Origin: Dama dama
Lineage: Eukaryota; Chordata; Mammalia; Artiodactyla; Cervidae
NCBI RefSeq assembly: GCF_033118175.1
Contig: NC_083701.1
Location: forward strand, 66,735,001 to 66,799,000
Length of the DNA: 64,000 nt
Direction: 5' to 3'
A model generated the notes under the pieces. It did no database searches. It was not told where the DNA came from and worked only from the letters and a program-made list of their open reading frames with translations. Position 1 is the first letter of the stretch. Every line of letters begins with the position of its first letter. The position numbers and the translations under genes are program-made. Below are positions 24,165 through 35,950 of the stretch, piece after piece.

Positions 24165-25760
24165 GTGGTCATTCATGATGTTGTGATCACTCACCTAGAG
24201 CCAGACACCCTGGAATGCAAAGTCAAGTGGGCTTTAGGAAGCATCGCTACAAACAAAGCTAGTGGAGGTGATGGAATTCCAGTTGAGCTATTTCAAATCC
24301 TAAAAGATGATGCTGTGAAAGTGTTGCACTCAACATGCCAGCAAATCTGGAAAACTCAGCGGTGGCCACAGGACCAGAAAAGGTCAGTTTTCAATCTGAT
24401 CCCAAAGAAAGGCAATGCCAAAGATTATTCAAACTAACACACAACTGCACTCATCTCACACACTAACAAAGTAATGCTCAAAATTCTCCAAACCAGGCTT
24501 CAACAGTACATGAACCATGAACTTCCAGATGTTCAAGCTGGGTTTAGAAAAGGCAGAGGAACCAGACATTAAATTGCCAACATGTGTTGGATCATCAAAA
24601 AAGCAATAAAGTTTCAGAAAAACATCTACTTCTGCTTTATTGACTACGCCAAAGCCTTTGACTGTGTGGATCACAACAAACTGTGGGAAATTCTGAAACA
24701 GATAGGAATATCAGACCACCTGACCTGCCTCCTGAGAAATCTGCATGCAGGTCAAGAAGCAACAGCTAGAACTGGACATAGAACAGCAAACTGGTTCCAA
24801 ATCGGGAAAGGAGTACGTCGAGGCTGTATATTGTCACCCTGCTTATTTAACTTATATGCAAAGTACATCATGTGAAATGCCAGGCTGATAAAGCACAAGC
24901 TGGAATCAAGGTTGCTGAGAGAAATATCAATAACCTCAAATACACAGATGACACCACCCCTATGGCAGAAAGTGAAGAAGAACTAAAGAGCCTCTTGATG
25001 AAAGTGATAGAGAAGAGTGAAAAAGTAGGCTTAAAACTCAACATTCAGAAAACTAAGATCATGGCATCTGGTCCCATCACTTCATGGCAAATAGATGGGG
25101 AAACAGTCTCAGACTTTACTTTTTTAGACTCCAAAATCACTGCAGATGGTGAGTACAGCCATGAAATTAAAAGACGCTTGCTCTTTGGAAGAAAAGCTAT
25201 GATCAACCTAGACAGCATATTAAAAAGCAAAGACATAAAAAAAATAAATAAATAAATAAAATAAAATAAAAAGCAGAGACATTACTTTGCCGACAAAGGT
25301 CCATCTAGTCAAAGCTATGGTTTTTCCAGTAGTCATGTATGGATGTGAGAGTTGGACCATAAGGAAAGCTGAGCACCGAAGAATTGATGCTTTTGAACTG
25401 TGGTGTTGGAGAAGACTCTTGAGAGTCCCTTGAACAGCAAGGAGATCCAACTAGTCAATCCTACAGAACATCAGTCCTGAATATTCATTGGAAGAACTGA
25501 TGATGAAGCTGAAACTTCAATACTTTGGACACCTGATGTGAAGAGCTGACTCATTGGAGAAGACCCTGATGCTGGGAAAGATTGAAGGAGGAGGAAAAGG
25601 GGACAACAGAGGATGAGATGATTGGATGGCATCACTGAGTCAATGGACATGAGTTTGAGTAAACTCCAGGAGTTGGTGATGGACAGGGAGGCCTGTCATG
25701 CTGCAGTCCATGGGGTCGCAAAGAATCAGACACAACTGAGCAATTGAACTGATGTGGTAC
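24165..25760 (+). pseudogene. BovB ORF2 reverse transcriptase remnant
   Basis: Visible blocks: NKASGGDGIPVELFQILKDD (about 24252-24311), FIDYAKAFDCVDHNKLW (about 24639-24689), GVRRGCILSPCLFNLY (about 24810-24857), and the catalytic YADD box read as YTDD (about 24942-24953). After that, KLNIQKTKIMASGPITSWQI (about 25036-25095) is well kept. The frame is broken by a stop at 24435, a stop at 24873-24875, a frame change near the A-rich tract (25237) and a TGA near 25541. The YADD-to-YTDD change alone would be expected to impair catalysis. Confidence 0.88.
25222..25282 (+). repeat. A-rich tract flanked by a 15-bp direct repeat (tail-only insertion candidate)
   Basis: aaaaagcaaagacat (25222-25236) and aaaaagcagagacat (25268-25282) differ at one base and flank a 31-bp A/TAAA-rich tract. 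BovB normally has only one copy of this segment, so the tract and one copy are an insertion into the BovB. Confidence 0.65.
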
Positions 25761-25789
25761 TGAACTGATTCAGAGTAAAAATCTGTATT

Positions 25790-26175
25790 TTCAACTTCCC
25801 TTGCAGCTAGATATGATCATATGCCTAAGTTCTCGAATTTGAAAAGAATTGTGTGTGAGTTCTGCACTTGCCCTCTTCTCCCCTTTCTCCTTTTCTGGGG
25901 CTGGCATGGGATGGGATGGGGAGCCACCCTGGGATACATGGGCAAGGACAACACCCTGAGGACAGCAGAGCAGCAAGGTCAAAGACACTTGACCCCTCAA
26001 ATGACTCTGCAGAGCAGGGCCAACAAGCCAGCCAGACTTGCAGAAAGAGACACAAACTGGTATGCTCTTTATGCCCCTGTTACCTGGGGACTTGGCTGTA
26101 CAACTAAACCTGTATTTCATCTAAGGTCATGCCCAACAAAGTGTCTGGTACCCAGCAGGCATTTCAGGTACCAGC
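25790..26175 (+). repeat. Ancient LTR-like repeat (tentative)
   Basis: It begins ttcaacttcccttgcagctag, a start I associate with an old mammalian LTR-like family also seen at 61510. It then shows a purine-rich middle and ends near tgtctggtacccagcaggca. It is non-coding, and two overlapping open frames (125 and 109 codons on opposite strands) are chance. Confidence 0.3.
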
Positions 26176-27479
26176 AGAGATCAAGGGTGCTTGCTTGAAA
26201 GCTGAAAAAAATAACTTCCTTTTGAAAGTAACAAAAGAGTCTCTGCTTTCTGGATGCAGCCCAGAACTTGCCTTTGAAGCAGTCTATCCCTTTGTTCTCA
26301 GAGCAGTAACTCAGTTGAGCCCTTTTAATTATGCAGTAAGGAAGTTATCTTAGAATTAGCTGGGGAACTTTTGAGAGAAACTAATTTCCTGCAATTAGGC
26401 CAATGGGTACTGGAGTAAATTAATTGGGATGTTAAAAGAAAGTGCACTCTTACATGCAGGACACAAACTAATAAGACTGAGGATTTATTAGTTACACTAG
26501 TTACTTCTAAACTTTCATCATGGCCAAAATGGACCAGCAAACATCGTAAGCAGTAGTTGGATGAAATGCCTCTAAGAAGTTTTGTTTAATGGCTCTTATT
26601 AAACTCTTGCACAAGGTTCCCTGCCTTCTCTGATCAGCCTCTCAGTCATTTTTTTCTCTCCCAGCCCTTCCATGGTATTAATTTTATGCCAAAAAGGGAT
26701 CATGTCACTTCTTTCCTTTCTTTGCTGAGAGCGTCACAAAAAATCCCTGGCAAACTCGATTGCGTTGTGTATCATCTCCCTTTCCTTTTCTCAATAATTC
26801 ATATTTACCAACATTCACCAACTTCCTCTCCTTTTTACTCTGCATCCAAGCTCTTTGTTGATCTCTTAACACACACTCACCTATCTCCGATTGCTATCAA
26901 TAATGGTCATTGTTGCTCATAATTAGAACCTATCTTTGAATAGGCTCTCCTTTTTAATGACTCAGCACAGTCATTAAACAGTTGACCAGAGTTGAAAATA
27001 CTAAGCTTAACTGGAAATCTGATAACTCTGTTTAATTTTTTATTCTCAAAGAAACTTGCCCTTGTTGAAAATCTCCTCCAGGGCAGAAATGATGCTAACA
27101 GTTTCATAGCATAGGAAAGGGCTGCCCATTGCTTCGGGATGGTGCTTTCTTCCTGATTCTCAATTGTAATCTCCAGAAGAAGCAATAGAGGAATAAAAAG
27201 TTCCCCATTTGCAGGACAAGATTGGGACGATCCATTTTAATCCTCCTTTCTTTCCCCTTTGCTTCCTTTTCATCCTCCTTTTCCCCCAGGGCCACCATCA
27301 CCATTTGCATCTTCATTGTTATTTTCAGAGAATTAAGTCCCACTCTGGAGCCCCAGGTTGTGCACCTCTGAGCTCTTCTGCCTCAGTCAAGTGTTCTTTG
27401 AGCCCTGAGCTGGACCCTCCTGAGCTTCTCTGCTGGCACCAGCCCAGCAGGCCCTCAGGGTGGCAATTTATGGGATGGC
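26176..27479. other. Unassigned stretch
   Basis: About 1.3 kb with no gene recognised. About 26280-26430 is unique-looking, with a homeodomain-like core (ttttaattatg), but that is not evidence of function. 27240-27330 is pyrimidine-rich. Confidence 0.4.
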
Positions 27480-27490
27480 AGGAGGAGCAG

Positions 27491-27780
27491 AAATCAGTCG
27501 TGAATATTCTTTGGAAGGACTGATGCTGAAGCAGAAACTCCAATACTTTGGCCATCTGATGCAAAGAACTAACTCCTTGGAAAAGACCCTGATGCTGGGA
27601 AAGATGGAAGGCAGGAGGAGAAGGGGACAACAGAGGATGAGACTGTTGGTTGGCATCACCGACTCAATGGACATGAGTTTAAGCAAGCTCCGGGAGGAGG
27701 TAATGGACAGGAAAGCCTGGCGTGCTGCAGTCCATAGGGTCACAAAGAGTCAGACACGACTGAGTGACTGAACTGAACTG
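27491..27780 (+). mobile_element. BovB LINE 3' end with target-site duplication
   Basis: It carries the C-terminal BovB frame LQYFGHLMQRTNSLEKTLML (to about 27599) through to VTKSQTRLSD and ends gactgaactgaactg. Direct repeats aggaggagcag (27480-27490) and aggaggagcgg (27781-27791) match at 10 of 11 bases, so the 5' truncation point is a true insertion junction. Confidence 0.93.
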
Positions 27781-27791
27781 AGGAGGAGCGG

Positions 27792-30700
27792 TGGAAGAAT
27801 GAGGGGAGTCACTGCCGTGAGACCCAAAGAGCCCAGAGGCGCTGACGCCCACTGTCCACCCGCTCCTCCACGCCGTCCACAGTGACGCCTCTCCCCTCCT
27901 TAGGCGGGGGGGTGCTCTCCTGTGGCTCCTTTTCCCTTCACGGATTTTCTCTGCCTTTTTTAACCCAATTTTCTATTTGGAAGAAAACATGTAAGAGCTA
28001 GAGGGAAAGAGGCTGCACAAGGGGCACTCTTCCTGCTGAACCCCCTGGAACAGGTCCCTGGAGGAGGGAAGGTGTGGGGAACATCGAAGCCCCAAGATCT
28101 CTCGGCATTACCACTGTGTGTTTGGGTGGAAGACAAAACTCACAATTCTGACTCCACCACCCGAGGACACAGGGGCTTTTTTTCCAGGCGTTAAGAGAGG
28201 GTGATTTCAAGCAGGTTTCAAGGTTTTTGATTGCTGCCGTCTTAAAGTAGAGGATTTAAGAAATCCAATGCCACCTGTCCCTCCCGAAGCAACAAACCAG
28301 ACCCCCAGGAGGCTGACAGCTCTGCAGAGGTCCAGGACTTCGCTCCAAGCACTGGCACTTTCAAGGGCACCTTCCACTCTGGTTTATTTGTGTTTGGAAA
28401 ATGTTGCTGCATTGATCCATCACCCCCACAAAAGAAAACAACTATAAAAAAAAAAAAGGAGAAGCTGGCCCTGAGGAGGACAGTGGAGGTGAGATTCAAC
28501 TTGCACAGGGCATGAACGGAAGAATCACAATCGGCAGGAAGCAGACCAGAAATAAAAATGGGTTCCCGCCTCCCACTCGCCCGAGCTGAACTTGAAAGGA
28601 GATGCAAGTAGCCACAGCTGGGCTGGCACAGTGCTGCCCTGACTCTGCCCTTGGCTCTGGCACCTACCTCTGAGTTTCCTCTGAGTCTTGCTCAGCGTTG
28701 GGCTGGGCAGGGGGTGACCCTGCACCACAGGCAACAACGCACAAGCTATGCTTTTAGTTCCCATAACGTGCACTTCGGACCTGACTCCTCTGCTGGGAAA
28801 GAAAGACAAAATTAGAGTATTGAGTGGGATTAGAGATGATCAAACTGAACAATCCTGGCCATGAGAACATCCTAGACCTTTCAGCCCCAGGCAAGCTGCC
28901 TGCTGAGTTGCCCAAGCAAGAGCAGACTGCCCAGCTGACTGCCACCCCATGGCACCATAAACTAATAGTATTATTCATTATTCATTAATTCAAATGTTAT
29001 CATCTTAAGTCATTACATATGGCAGTGGTCTGTTGAACAGCATAAGCTAATGAACAGACTCCAGTATGTCAGGAAAGGGTTGGTTTTCCCAGGGCAGTGT
29101 GCACACAAATACAAGCTGTGCTTTGGAATGCTCACCGAAAGTTCTCACCACTAAGTCGCTTAACAAAGAGTTAATGTGTTAGGTTGAAACTGTTCCCTGA
29201 ACACTGGGTCATTCTAGATTTAGAAGAGGAAGGTCTGCTCCATGCACTTATTCAGGGACCCAAGCTGATGGCTGCTCTGTCATCTCCCACGTGATGCTCC
29301 CAGGTCATCCTGGGCACTGCTGTTCTGTCTGGGCAGAAGGGGGAAGAATAAAGGAGCAAACACAGATCCAGCCAGAAGTGGCCTGCATCTGATTCCCTCA
29401 CTCTCTATTGACTGGAATTCAGCTGCCTGGACATACTTAACTGTGAGTGAGTCTGGGAACTGAAAGAAAGAATGACTCTTAGGGGACTGCATCAGTCTCT
29501 GTTATATCTGGGTGGCATGTAGGGTTTAGATATGACCTTAGGGTTACGGCTCTACAACAGAACCAGGGATTCAGGGTTGTTCTCAAAGGAGAAAGGTTAG
29601 AACATCAGGCAGTTCCATCATGGGTGAGAGGGACCACAGTATCTCACACTTTATATTTCCCAGGTGGAGGTGGGGCCAGGCAGGGGTAGTCAGATGTTGC
29701 TCCATACATGCACTGACTTGAGAGGAGGTTGGGAAGCATCCTTGTTTGCAGGAAAGACCACTGAGGACAAGACTGAATAACACAGGGCCTTCCATCCTAG
29801 CTGGCATCCTGGCCTGAACGGAGGGAAGAAAGTCCTATAAGGACTTATGAGCAGATAATTTCAGTTCTTTTTCTGAAATACTTAAGTAAAAGAGGACCAG
29901 AAAAACGAAACAGGCCCTTAAAAGCATCACATCCAGGGTCTCCTTAATATTGAGGGCCAATAGCTACAGAAAAATAATCAATTGACATAAGTTATATAAG
30001 AAAAACTTCCTCATAATTTGGCTTGTTTTAAGAAAGATATATAATGGATTTATTTGATTTTTAGATTAAGAACAAAAAAGTACAAGTGGTTTGTAATAAA
30101 TATCATTAGTAAAATATGTACTGTAGTTTGATTTTAAGGCTAAATAAGATACACAGAGCAAATGTCTAGAAAGACAGAAAATTAAGAGACAAAAACAGAG
30201 ACAAAGAGAGGGAGAGAAACACAATAAGAGACATAGAAATACATTTGAGCAAAACACATACCCTAATGTGATTTTTCACATTAACTAGAGAACATGGGAT
30301 GCACAACCAGAAAGATTTATGAAGCCAATCTCTATGAACTGTCAGTTCTTCCTCAACTCTAGTTCTCAGTCATTCACAATAGTTTCTATCTGCCTCCTTG
30401 AAGTAGATATGGAAACTAAAGACATAATTCAATAGACTGAAGTCATCTCTGAAGCCAAGATTGCAATGGGTCATAACTTCCCCCTCAAAGAAAAATGCCC
30501 TCCAGATAAAAAATCCATGTGAAGGGCCTAGGCATCTCCGTAGTGATCACTATATGCTTAAGCACTTAATGGTGATGCCCAGCAAGGTAGCAAACTTAAC
30601 CCTAACTTTTGCTTCTGTGGTTCTTCCTGAACCCAGCCACTGAAGCAATGTCCCCGTCACAGCAACCTGGCCTCTGCAGGCCACAGAAATGGGCCACCAG

Positions 30701-30822
30701 GCTCCACAAGGTGCGGCTCTGTTCTGCAGACTGTCATAAATAACCCCGTGGAAGAAATGGGAATTCTATCATCTGTTGGGAAGTCATTCAAAAATTCAGT
30801 GGGCTTCATTACATAAAATGTA
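27792..30822. other. Unassigned stretch
   Basis: About 3 kb with no repeat I can name and no gene. The first 150 bases are GC-rich with several CpGs (27790-27930). An A12 run lies near 28447-28458. Open frames of 121, 94 and 70 codons show no family features. Confidence 0.4.
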
Positions 30823-31396
30823 TCAGTTCGGTTCAGCCGCTCAGTCGTGTCCGACTCTTTGTGACCCCATGGACCACAGCATGCCAGGCCTCCCTGCCCA
30901 CCACCAACTCCGGGAGTCCACCCAAACCCATGTCCATTGAGTTGGTGATGCCATCCAACCATCTCATCCTCTGTCATCCCCTTCTCCTCCTGCCTTCAAT
31001 CTTTCCTGGCATCAGGGTCTTTTCAAATGAGTCAGCTCTTCACATCAGGTGGCCAAAGTATTGGAGTTTCAGCTTCAGCATCAGTCCTTCCAATGAACAC
31101 CCAGGACTGATCTCCTTTAGGATGGACTGGTTGGATCTCCTTGCAGTCCAAGGGACTCTTAAGAGTCTTCTCCAACACCACAGTTCAAAAGCATCAATTC
31201 TTCAGTGTTCAGCTTTCTTTATAGTCCAACTCTCACATCCATACATGACTACTGGAAAAACCATAGCCTTGACTAGACAGACCTTTGTTGGCAAAGTAAT
31301 GTCTCTGCTCCTTAATATGCTGTCTAGGTTGGTCATAACTTTCCTTCCAAGGAGTAAGCGTCTTTTAATTTCATGGCTGCAGTCACCATCTGCATA
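30823..31396 (-). mobile_element. BovB LINE 3' end
   Basis: On the minus strand the frame reads HEIKRRLLLGRKVMTNLDSI, then TLPTKVCLVKAMVFPVVMYG, then CESWTIKKAEH, the BovB C-terminal region. The 3' end appears at the left as cagttcggttcagccgctca. The element is 5'-truncated at about 31396. The 178-codon plus-strand open frame over it is an antisense reading. Confidence 0.93.
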
Positions 31397-32657
31397 AATA
31401 AGTACATTCAAGAAAAATATTGATTAAAATTCTTTTTTGTTCTCAAGGGGAAAAAGTTTCTTTTCTCCATTTTCTTGACTAACATCAATGACTCACTTGT
31501 CACAAAACTGAAGCTGATGCTTTCCTTCTCTGGAGATTTTCAAGAGAAAAGTCAAAGAGGCAATAAAACCAACTTGGAAAGTGTTGGAATGAAGTGCCAT
31601 GTAACCCCAGGGCAGGGTGACAAATTACACATGTTACCTTTCAACCCTTTGATTCTAGGATTTTTCTGGATGTTCCAAAGAAACAGGCCCAAAGCTTGAA
31701 ATCATATTCCTAGAAAAGAACAGCTTAAACATTTCTTCTTATTCCCTGAGTATTCTAAAGGGAGAAGAAATGAACTGGTCATTCATTCATTCATTTGTTA
31801 AGCATTTTTGAGCACCATAATGGGGATAGAGTGATTCATATGAGTTTAACTGAAGGTCTATTGGCTCTTAAAGCCTCCATCTAGTATTACGGCATTCTTG
31901 AGTCTATCTTACTTTTTCTTATAAGTGTCTTGGTTATATATTGCTTAATAACAGACCATCCAAAACTACAGTGGCTTAAAACAAAAATAATCATTTATTT
32001 TGTTCAGGAATCTATAATTAGGGTAGAACTCAGTGGAGATGGTTCATCTCTGCTCCAAATGTCTTCAGCTAGGGCTGGCCGATCTACGTTGAGACAGTGC
32101 ACTCCACTGGCAAGCTGATGCTGGTTATCAATTGGGAGCTTAGCCAGGACTGTGGTCTAGGAGTCTGAGTTTTCTCTTCTTAGACGTCTCCGTGGGATAC
32201 TGGGACTTCTTCAAAACAAAGCGGCCCTATTTCAAGAGTGACTATTCCAACAGGTCTAGGAGAAAGCTGCAAGATTTCTTATGATCTAATCTCAGAAGTT
32301 CCAGAACTTCACTTCTATTAATCAGGTAAATCCACAAAAGACCAGTTCAATTCAAGGGGTGGACAATTAGACTCCTTCTCTCAAAGGGAGCAGTAGCAAA
32401 GAATCTGGACTCCTCTTTATTCTACTATAGCAAAATTTGTCCAACAAATTCTTGCTCAGTTTTTTTTCCCCATGGTTTGAAAAAGAGCTTCTTTTATGTG
32501 TGTCTGAAGAAAGAATGAACCTCTGAAGACATCCTCTGAGAATAAATAAAGTATCCAGGAGGGCACTATGGAACTGGCCCAACAGTCTGCTGAGGGTGGT
32601 AGAAACTCTAACAAAAAGTAAAGCATAGACTCAATTTGAGATTAAAATACTTCCCAT
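31397..32657. other. Mostly unassigned; traces of L2 and an old LTR-like repeat
   Basis: About 31778-31850 (cattcattcattcatttg...gagcaccataatggg) resembles the end of L2 on the plus strand. About 31910-32350 has acagtggcttaaaacaa and atcatttatttt blocks. These are known from the reverse strand of old LTR-like repeats, but the class is not certain. No gene was recognised. Confidence 0.4.
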
Positions 32658-32668
32658 ATATTAGTGCA

Positions 32669-32897
32669 TGTGTGTGTGTGTTTTAAGTTGTTTCATTTGT
32701 GTCTGACTCTTTACAACCCTATGGACTGTAGCCCAGCAGGCTCCTCTGTCCATGGGGATTCTCCAAACAAGAATACTGGAGTGGGTTGCCATGCCCTCCT
32801 CCACGGGATCTTCCAGACCCAGGGATTGAACGCAGGTCTCTTAGGTCTCCAGCATTGGCAGGCGAGTTCTTTACCACTAGCGCCACCTGGGAAGCCC
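32669..32897 (-). mobile_element. Bov-A2 SINE, first of a tandem pair
   Basis: Minus strand: gggcttcccaggtggcgcta, ggtcttccagacc-type body, cctggagaatcccc-type block, and a tail that ends as a TG/CA run (32668-32679). It is flanked by atattagtgca at 32658-32668 and at 32898-32908. Confidence 0.92.
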
Positions 32898-32908
32898 ATA
32901 TTAGTGCA

Positions 32909-33125
32909 GAGGAGTAGTGGTAGTGTTAGTCACTTAGTCGTGTCTGACTCTTTTTGACCCCATGAACTGTAGCCTGCCAGGTTCCTGTCCATGGGATTCT
33001 CCAGGCAAGAATACTGGAGTGGGTCACCATTCCCTTCTCCAGGGTATCTTCCCAACCCAGGGATCAAACCCTGGTCTCCTGCACTGCAGGCAGATTCTTC
33101 ATCATCCAAGCTACCGGGGAAATCC
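32909..33125 (-). mobile_element. Bov-A2 SINE, second of a tandem pair
   Basis: A second SINE in the same orientation, starting (minus strand) ggatttccccggtagcttgg and ending near gactaacactaccactactc. It is flanked by atattagtgca (32898-32908) and acattagtgca (33126-33136). It is not a duplicate of the first copy: the two differ at many positions and by indels. Confidence 0.92.
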
Positions 33126-33136
33126 ACATTAGTGCA

Positions 33137-33660
33137 TACTCTTTCATTATTGAGTATGGTGGAAATTATTGTCTGATTATTAGAAATTCATTTCCCTTTC
33201 CTCTTCTGAGAGAGCCCCAGCATTGTTCAAAATCAACTTTCCTGCAAAGCCATGTGCTTCAGAAAAGTGTGTGCATCCCCAAAACAGGGGTGAATTAGCA
33301 GCAGTTTAAGTCTTGTATCATCTGCTCATTGCCCTTGCCAGTAAACAGCTAGACATGTGACATACTCCTAGCCTATGAGATGCAAAAGGAAATCTCTCAA
33401 ATTGTTTCAAAGAATCTTTTACGAGACACAGGAAGAAACAGTCTCTCTTTTGTGTCTGAATAGGACACAAGAACCGCCACAACCAACTTGCAGCCATCAG
33501 AAGAACAAGGCTGTGGATGGAACTTCCAGTGTCTTTCCATCTTTCTGACTATCTCCCCACCATATTCCATATATGAAAAAGGTATAGGCATTTGCACTGA
33601 TTTGGTTTTGGTCCCAGGACAATCTGTGTTATATATTAAAAGCAACTAGTGAGATGACTG
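33137..33660. other. Unassigned stretch
   Basis: About 520 bases between SINEs with nothing recognised. Confidence 0.4.
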
Positions 33661-33852
33661 TGGCTTTCATGGTGGCTTAGTGATAAAGAATCTGCCTGCC
33701 AGTGCAGGAGATATGGGTTCAATCCCTGGAGAAGGAAATGGCAATGTACTCCAGTATTCTTGCCTGGGAAATCCCACTCACAGAGGAGCCTGGCAGACTA
33801 CTATCCATGGGGTCGCAAAAGAGTCAGACACAACATAGAAACTAAACAACAA
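33661..33852 (+). mobile_element. Bov-A2 SINE
   Basis: Plus strand: tggctttcatggtggcttag, aatctgcctgccagtgcag, ggttcaatccctgg (B-box), ccagtattcttgcctggg, and ggtcgcaaaagagtcagac. It is slightly shortened in the middle. No clear target duplication was found. Confidence 0.9.
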
Positions 33853-33966
33853 TAACCAGGACAAAGATGGAATCTCAGTGTGAGAAGGTGTGTTAAATAG
33901 TTAGAATAATCAACTTCAACCAATCCAAATTATAGACATCCATGAAAGTTCAAAATGTTAATACAC

Positions 33967-34600
33967 AGTAGATTCTCATTATTCACGGATTCCATATTTG
34001 TGAATTCATCTACTCACTGAAAATTACTTGCAACCCCAGTATCAATATTCACCCAGCTTTCACAGTCATCTATGCACATGCACAGAGTGGGGGGGGTGGG
34101 GGTGGTGAGGGATTTTGAGCAGCTTGACATGCACATTCCCAGCTGAGGTTGAACAGATAATACCTGCCTTCTCATCTCAGCTCTCATCCTGTAAACAAGT
34201 GTCCTTTTCATAGTGTATTTAGTGTCACACTGTGCTTTTTGCTGGTGATTTCACTGTTAAAATGCCCGAGGTATAGTGCTGAAGTGCTGGCTAGTGTTCC
34301 TAAGTTCAGGAAAGCTGTGATGAGCCTCACAAGGAAGGTACTTGTGTTAGATAAGCTTCACTCAGGGATGAATTCTAGTACTGTTGGCCAGGAAATTCAA
34401 TGTTAATGAATCAACAATATAGATTAAATAAGGTGTCTTTAAACAGAAACATACATAAAATGAGATTATGTATTGATCACTGAAAAAAATATCATGAGCA
34501 GAGGTTCATAGAGACCTAAGCCTATATTTCCCTAGAAGCAATGGTTCAGTATTTGCCCGTTCAGTATGTATACAAACTTTATAGAACACAACTACTGTGA
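33967..34600 (+). mobile_element. Tigger-like (pogo/Tc1-mariner) DNA transposon remnant
   Basis: The left end cagtagattctcattattca fits a terminal inverted repeat of a pogo-class element. About 34262-34430 is a remnant of the transposase N-terminal helix-turn-helix: readable fragments include SAEVLASVPK, and VLDKL followed by VNESTI, with a premature stop after the first codons. The right inverted repeat seems to be lost beyond aactactgtgac (34588-34599). The DDE catalytic part is absent, so this is a deletion derivative. A G-rich run sits at 34086-34109. Confidence 0.7.
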
Positions 34601-35505
34601 CTATATGTTTATTTCCTATTTGTGGCTTCAGGGAGTGAAACTATAGGAAGTGTGTACACTCTCAGTGAATCCCTCCCTCACAAGATCCAACGACGTCTCG
34701 GTTATGAATCCAGGTTGCCTGAAGATCCACAGTGGCCAGTCACTGTGACCAGATGACCTGAGATAGTTCACTCCACATTCCAACAATCACCAGCAAATAC
34801 AGCATGCTACAGGGAAAGGCTCACACTTTGCAGTCAACAAGGCTACTACAGGAAAGCTTTCCCAATCACAGAATGTTCTCACAAAATATTATTTACAAAC
34901 TGGACTTGATTGTTCTTCCATGTTTCCTTACCTAAGGTGATAAAAACACCCCTGTTAAGGTGTCACTTTGATCTGGGGTCTCCACCATACCCATGACAGA
35001 CAAGCGGGATGCTATTGCTAAACCCAAGCATTTGAGCCCAAAGTCTTCACAGCCTGGGAGGCCAGTTTCCTTCTGAGTCAGTGGTCCAGCTTACTGGCTA
35101 CAAAGAGCCTGTCCACATGTTCCCCAACCCAGGGTGTATCATCGTCTTCTTCATGTGGTGAGATCTCATTAGCCACGGCTAAAGTTAGGACCACCGAACC
35201 CTACAGCAACCCAGCCAACACAGGCAGTGTCCACCAATGCTGGACTCAGCCAGTGCAGGAGAACTCTGAGGTTAACTCCTCCATCCATGAAAGCCATGAC
35301 CAAGGGTCTGACAGTGCTCTCCATTGACCCAAAGCAGAATTTTGACTCTTTAGGGCCCCTAGCAACTGGGCCACACTTAGCCAGTGGGAAGCCGTGTGTT
35401 ATTGGTTGAAGTTTCCTTCTCTGAAGAGCCAAACTTCTCAAACGATTTGTTCCCACTTACTGTCTCCCTCTTTCCTCACTCTTCAAGCTGGTTTCAACCT
35501 CAACT
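34601..35505. other. Unassigned stretch
   Basis: No gene or named repeat. A minus frame (35169-35456) and a plus frame (35227-35409) overlap and show no family features. Confidence 0.4.
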
Positions 35506-35514
35506 ACACCACCT

Positions 35515-35637
35515 TGGAGAAGAAAATGGCAACCGACTCCAGTATTCTTGCCTGAGAAATCCCATGGACAGGGGAGCCTGGTGGGCTATAGTCCATGGGG
35601 TCGCAGGAGTCAGACACGACTTAGTGACTAAGCCACC
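35515..35637 (+). mobile_element. 5'-truncated Bov-A2 SINE with target-site duplication
   Basis: It begins inside the SINE body (tggagaagaaaatggcaacc) and ends acttagtgactaagcc. An exact 9-bp repeat acaccacct lies at 35506-35514 and 35638-35646. The truncation is therefore original, not a later deletion. Confidence 0.88.
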
Positions 35638-35646
35638 ACACCACCT

Positions 35647-35950
35647 AATACTTCAAAAGCTTTCAGTGGCTTGCTCCATCAGCCAGGAACGTTTCAGTCT
35701 TAGCAGTCAAGTACTCTGAGCAGCACCCAACTCGCCAAAGACTCCCTCCTCCTCCACAAAGCACGCTCTTCTCTCTGCATCTGCACTTTCGTCTGTCTCT
35801 TTTCCACTCAGCCTCAGGCACTTCGGCTCTCCCATTGTTCAGTTCGCGCTTGGTCTCCTGGAGACCTGGAGGTAGGCTCTTTTCCCTCTTTCTTCGGTAC
35901 CACTCCCAAACAGCTTCAGCACCACCTGCATCTTCACTGACCACATCATG
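35647..35950 (+). repeat. L2-type LINE fragment
   Basis: It starts with a degenerate 'cttcaaaagctttcagtggctt' block and continues as pyrimidine-rich text like the L2 3' half. Heavily diverged. The SINE at 35515 inserted at its edge. Confidence 0.4.

Larger units (their letters stand above)
24165..25768 (+). mobile_element. BovB LINE, 3' 1.6 kb
   Basis: The longest BovB copy here. It begins within ORF2 near gatcactcacctagagccag and runs through the reverse transcriptase to the 3' end, ending gagcaattgaactgatgtgg with a degenerate tail. The 5' half (endonuclease) is absent. It is interrupted at 25237-25267 by an A-rich tract. Confidence 0.94.

Noticed and set aside
27792..27930. CpG island or promoter
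   Set aside because: Only about 140 bases are GC-rich, too short, and no transcript features follow.
30861..31397. 178-codon plus open frame
   Set aside because: It is the antisense reading of the BovB 3' end; the real BovB frame is on the minus strand. The same artefact appears at 53837-54097.
32658..33136. Tandem duplication of a single SINE
   Set aside because: The two copies differ by many substitutions and indels and each is bordered by the target repeat, which favours two insertions.
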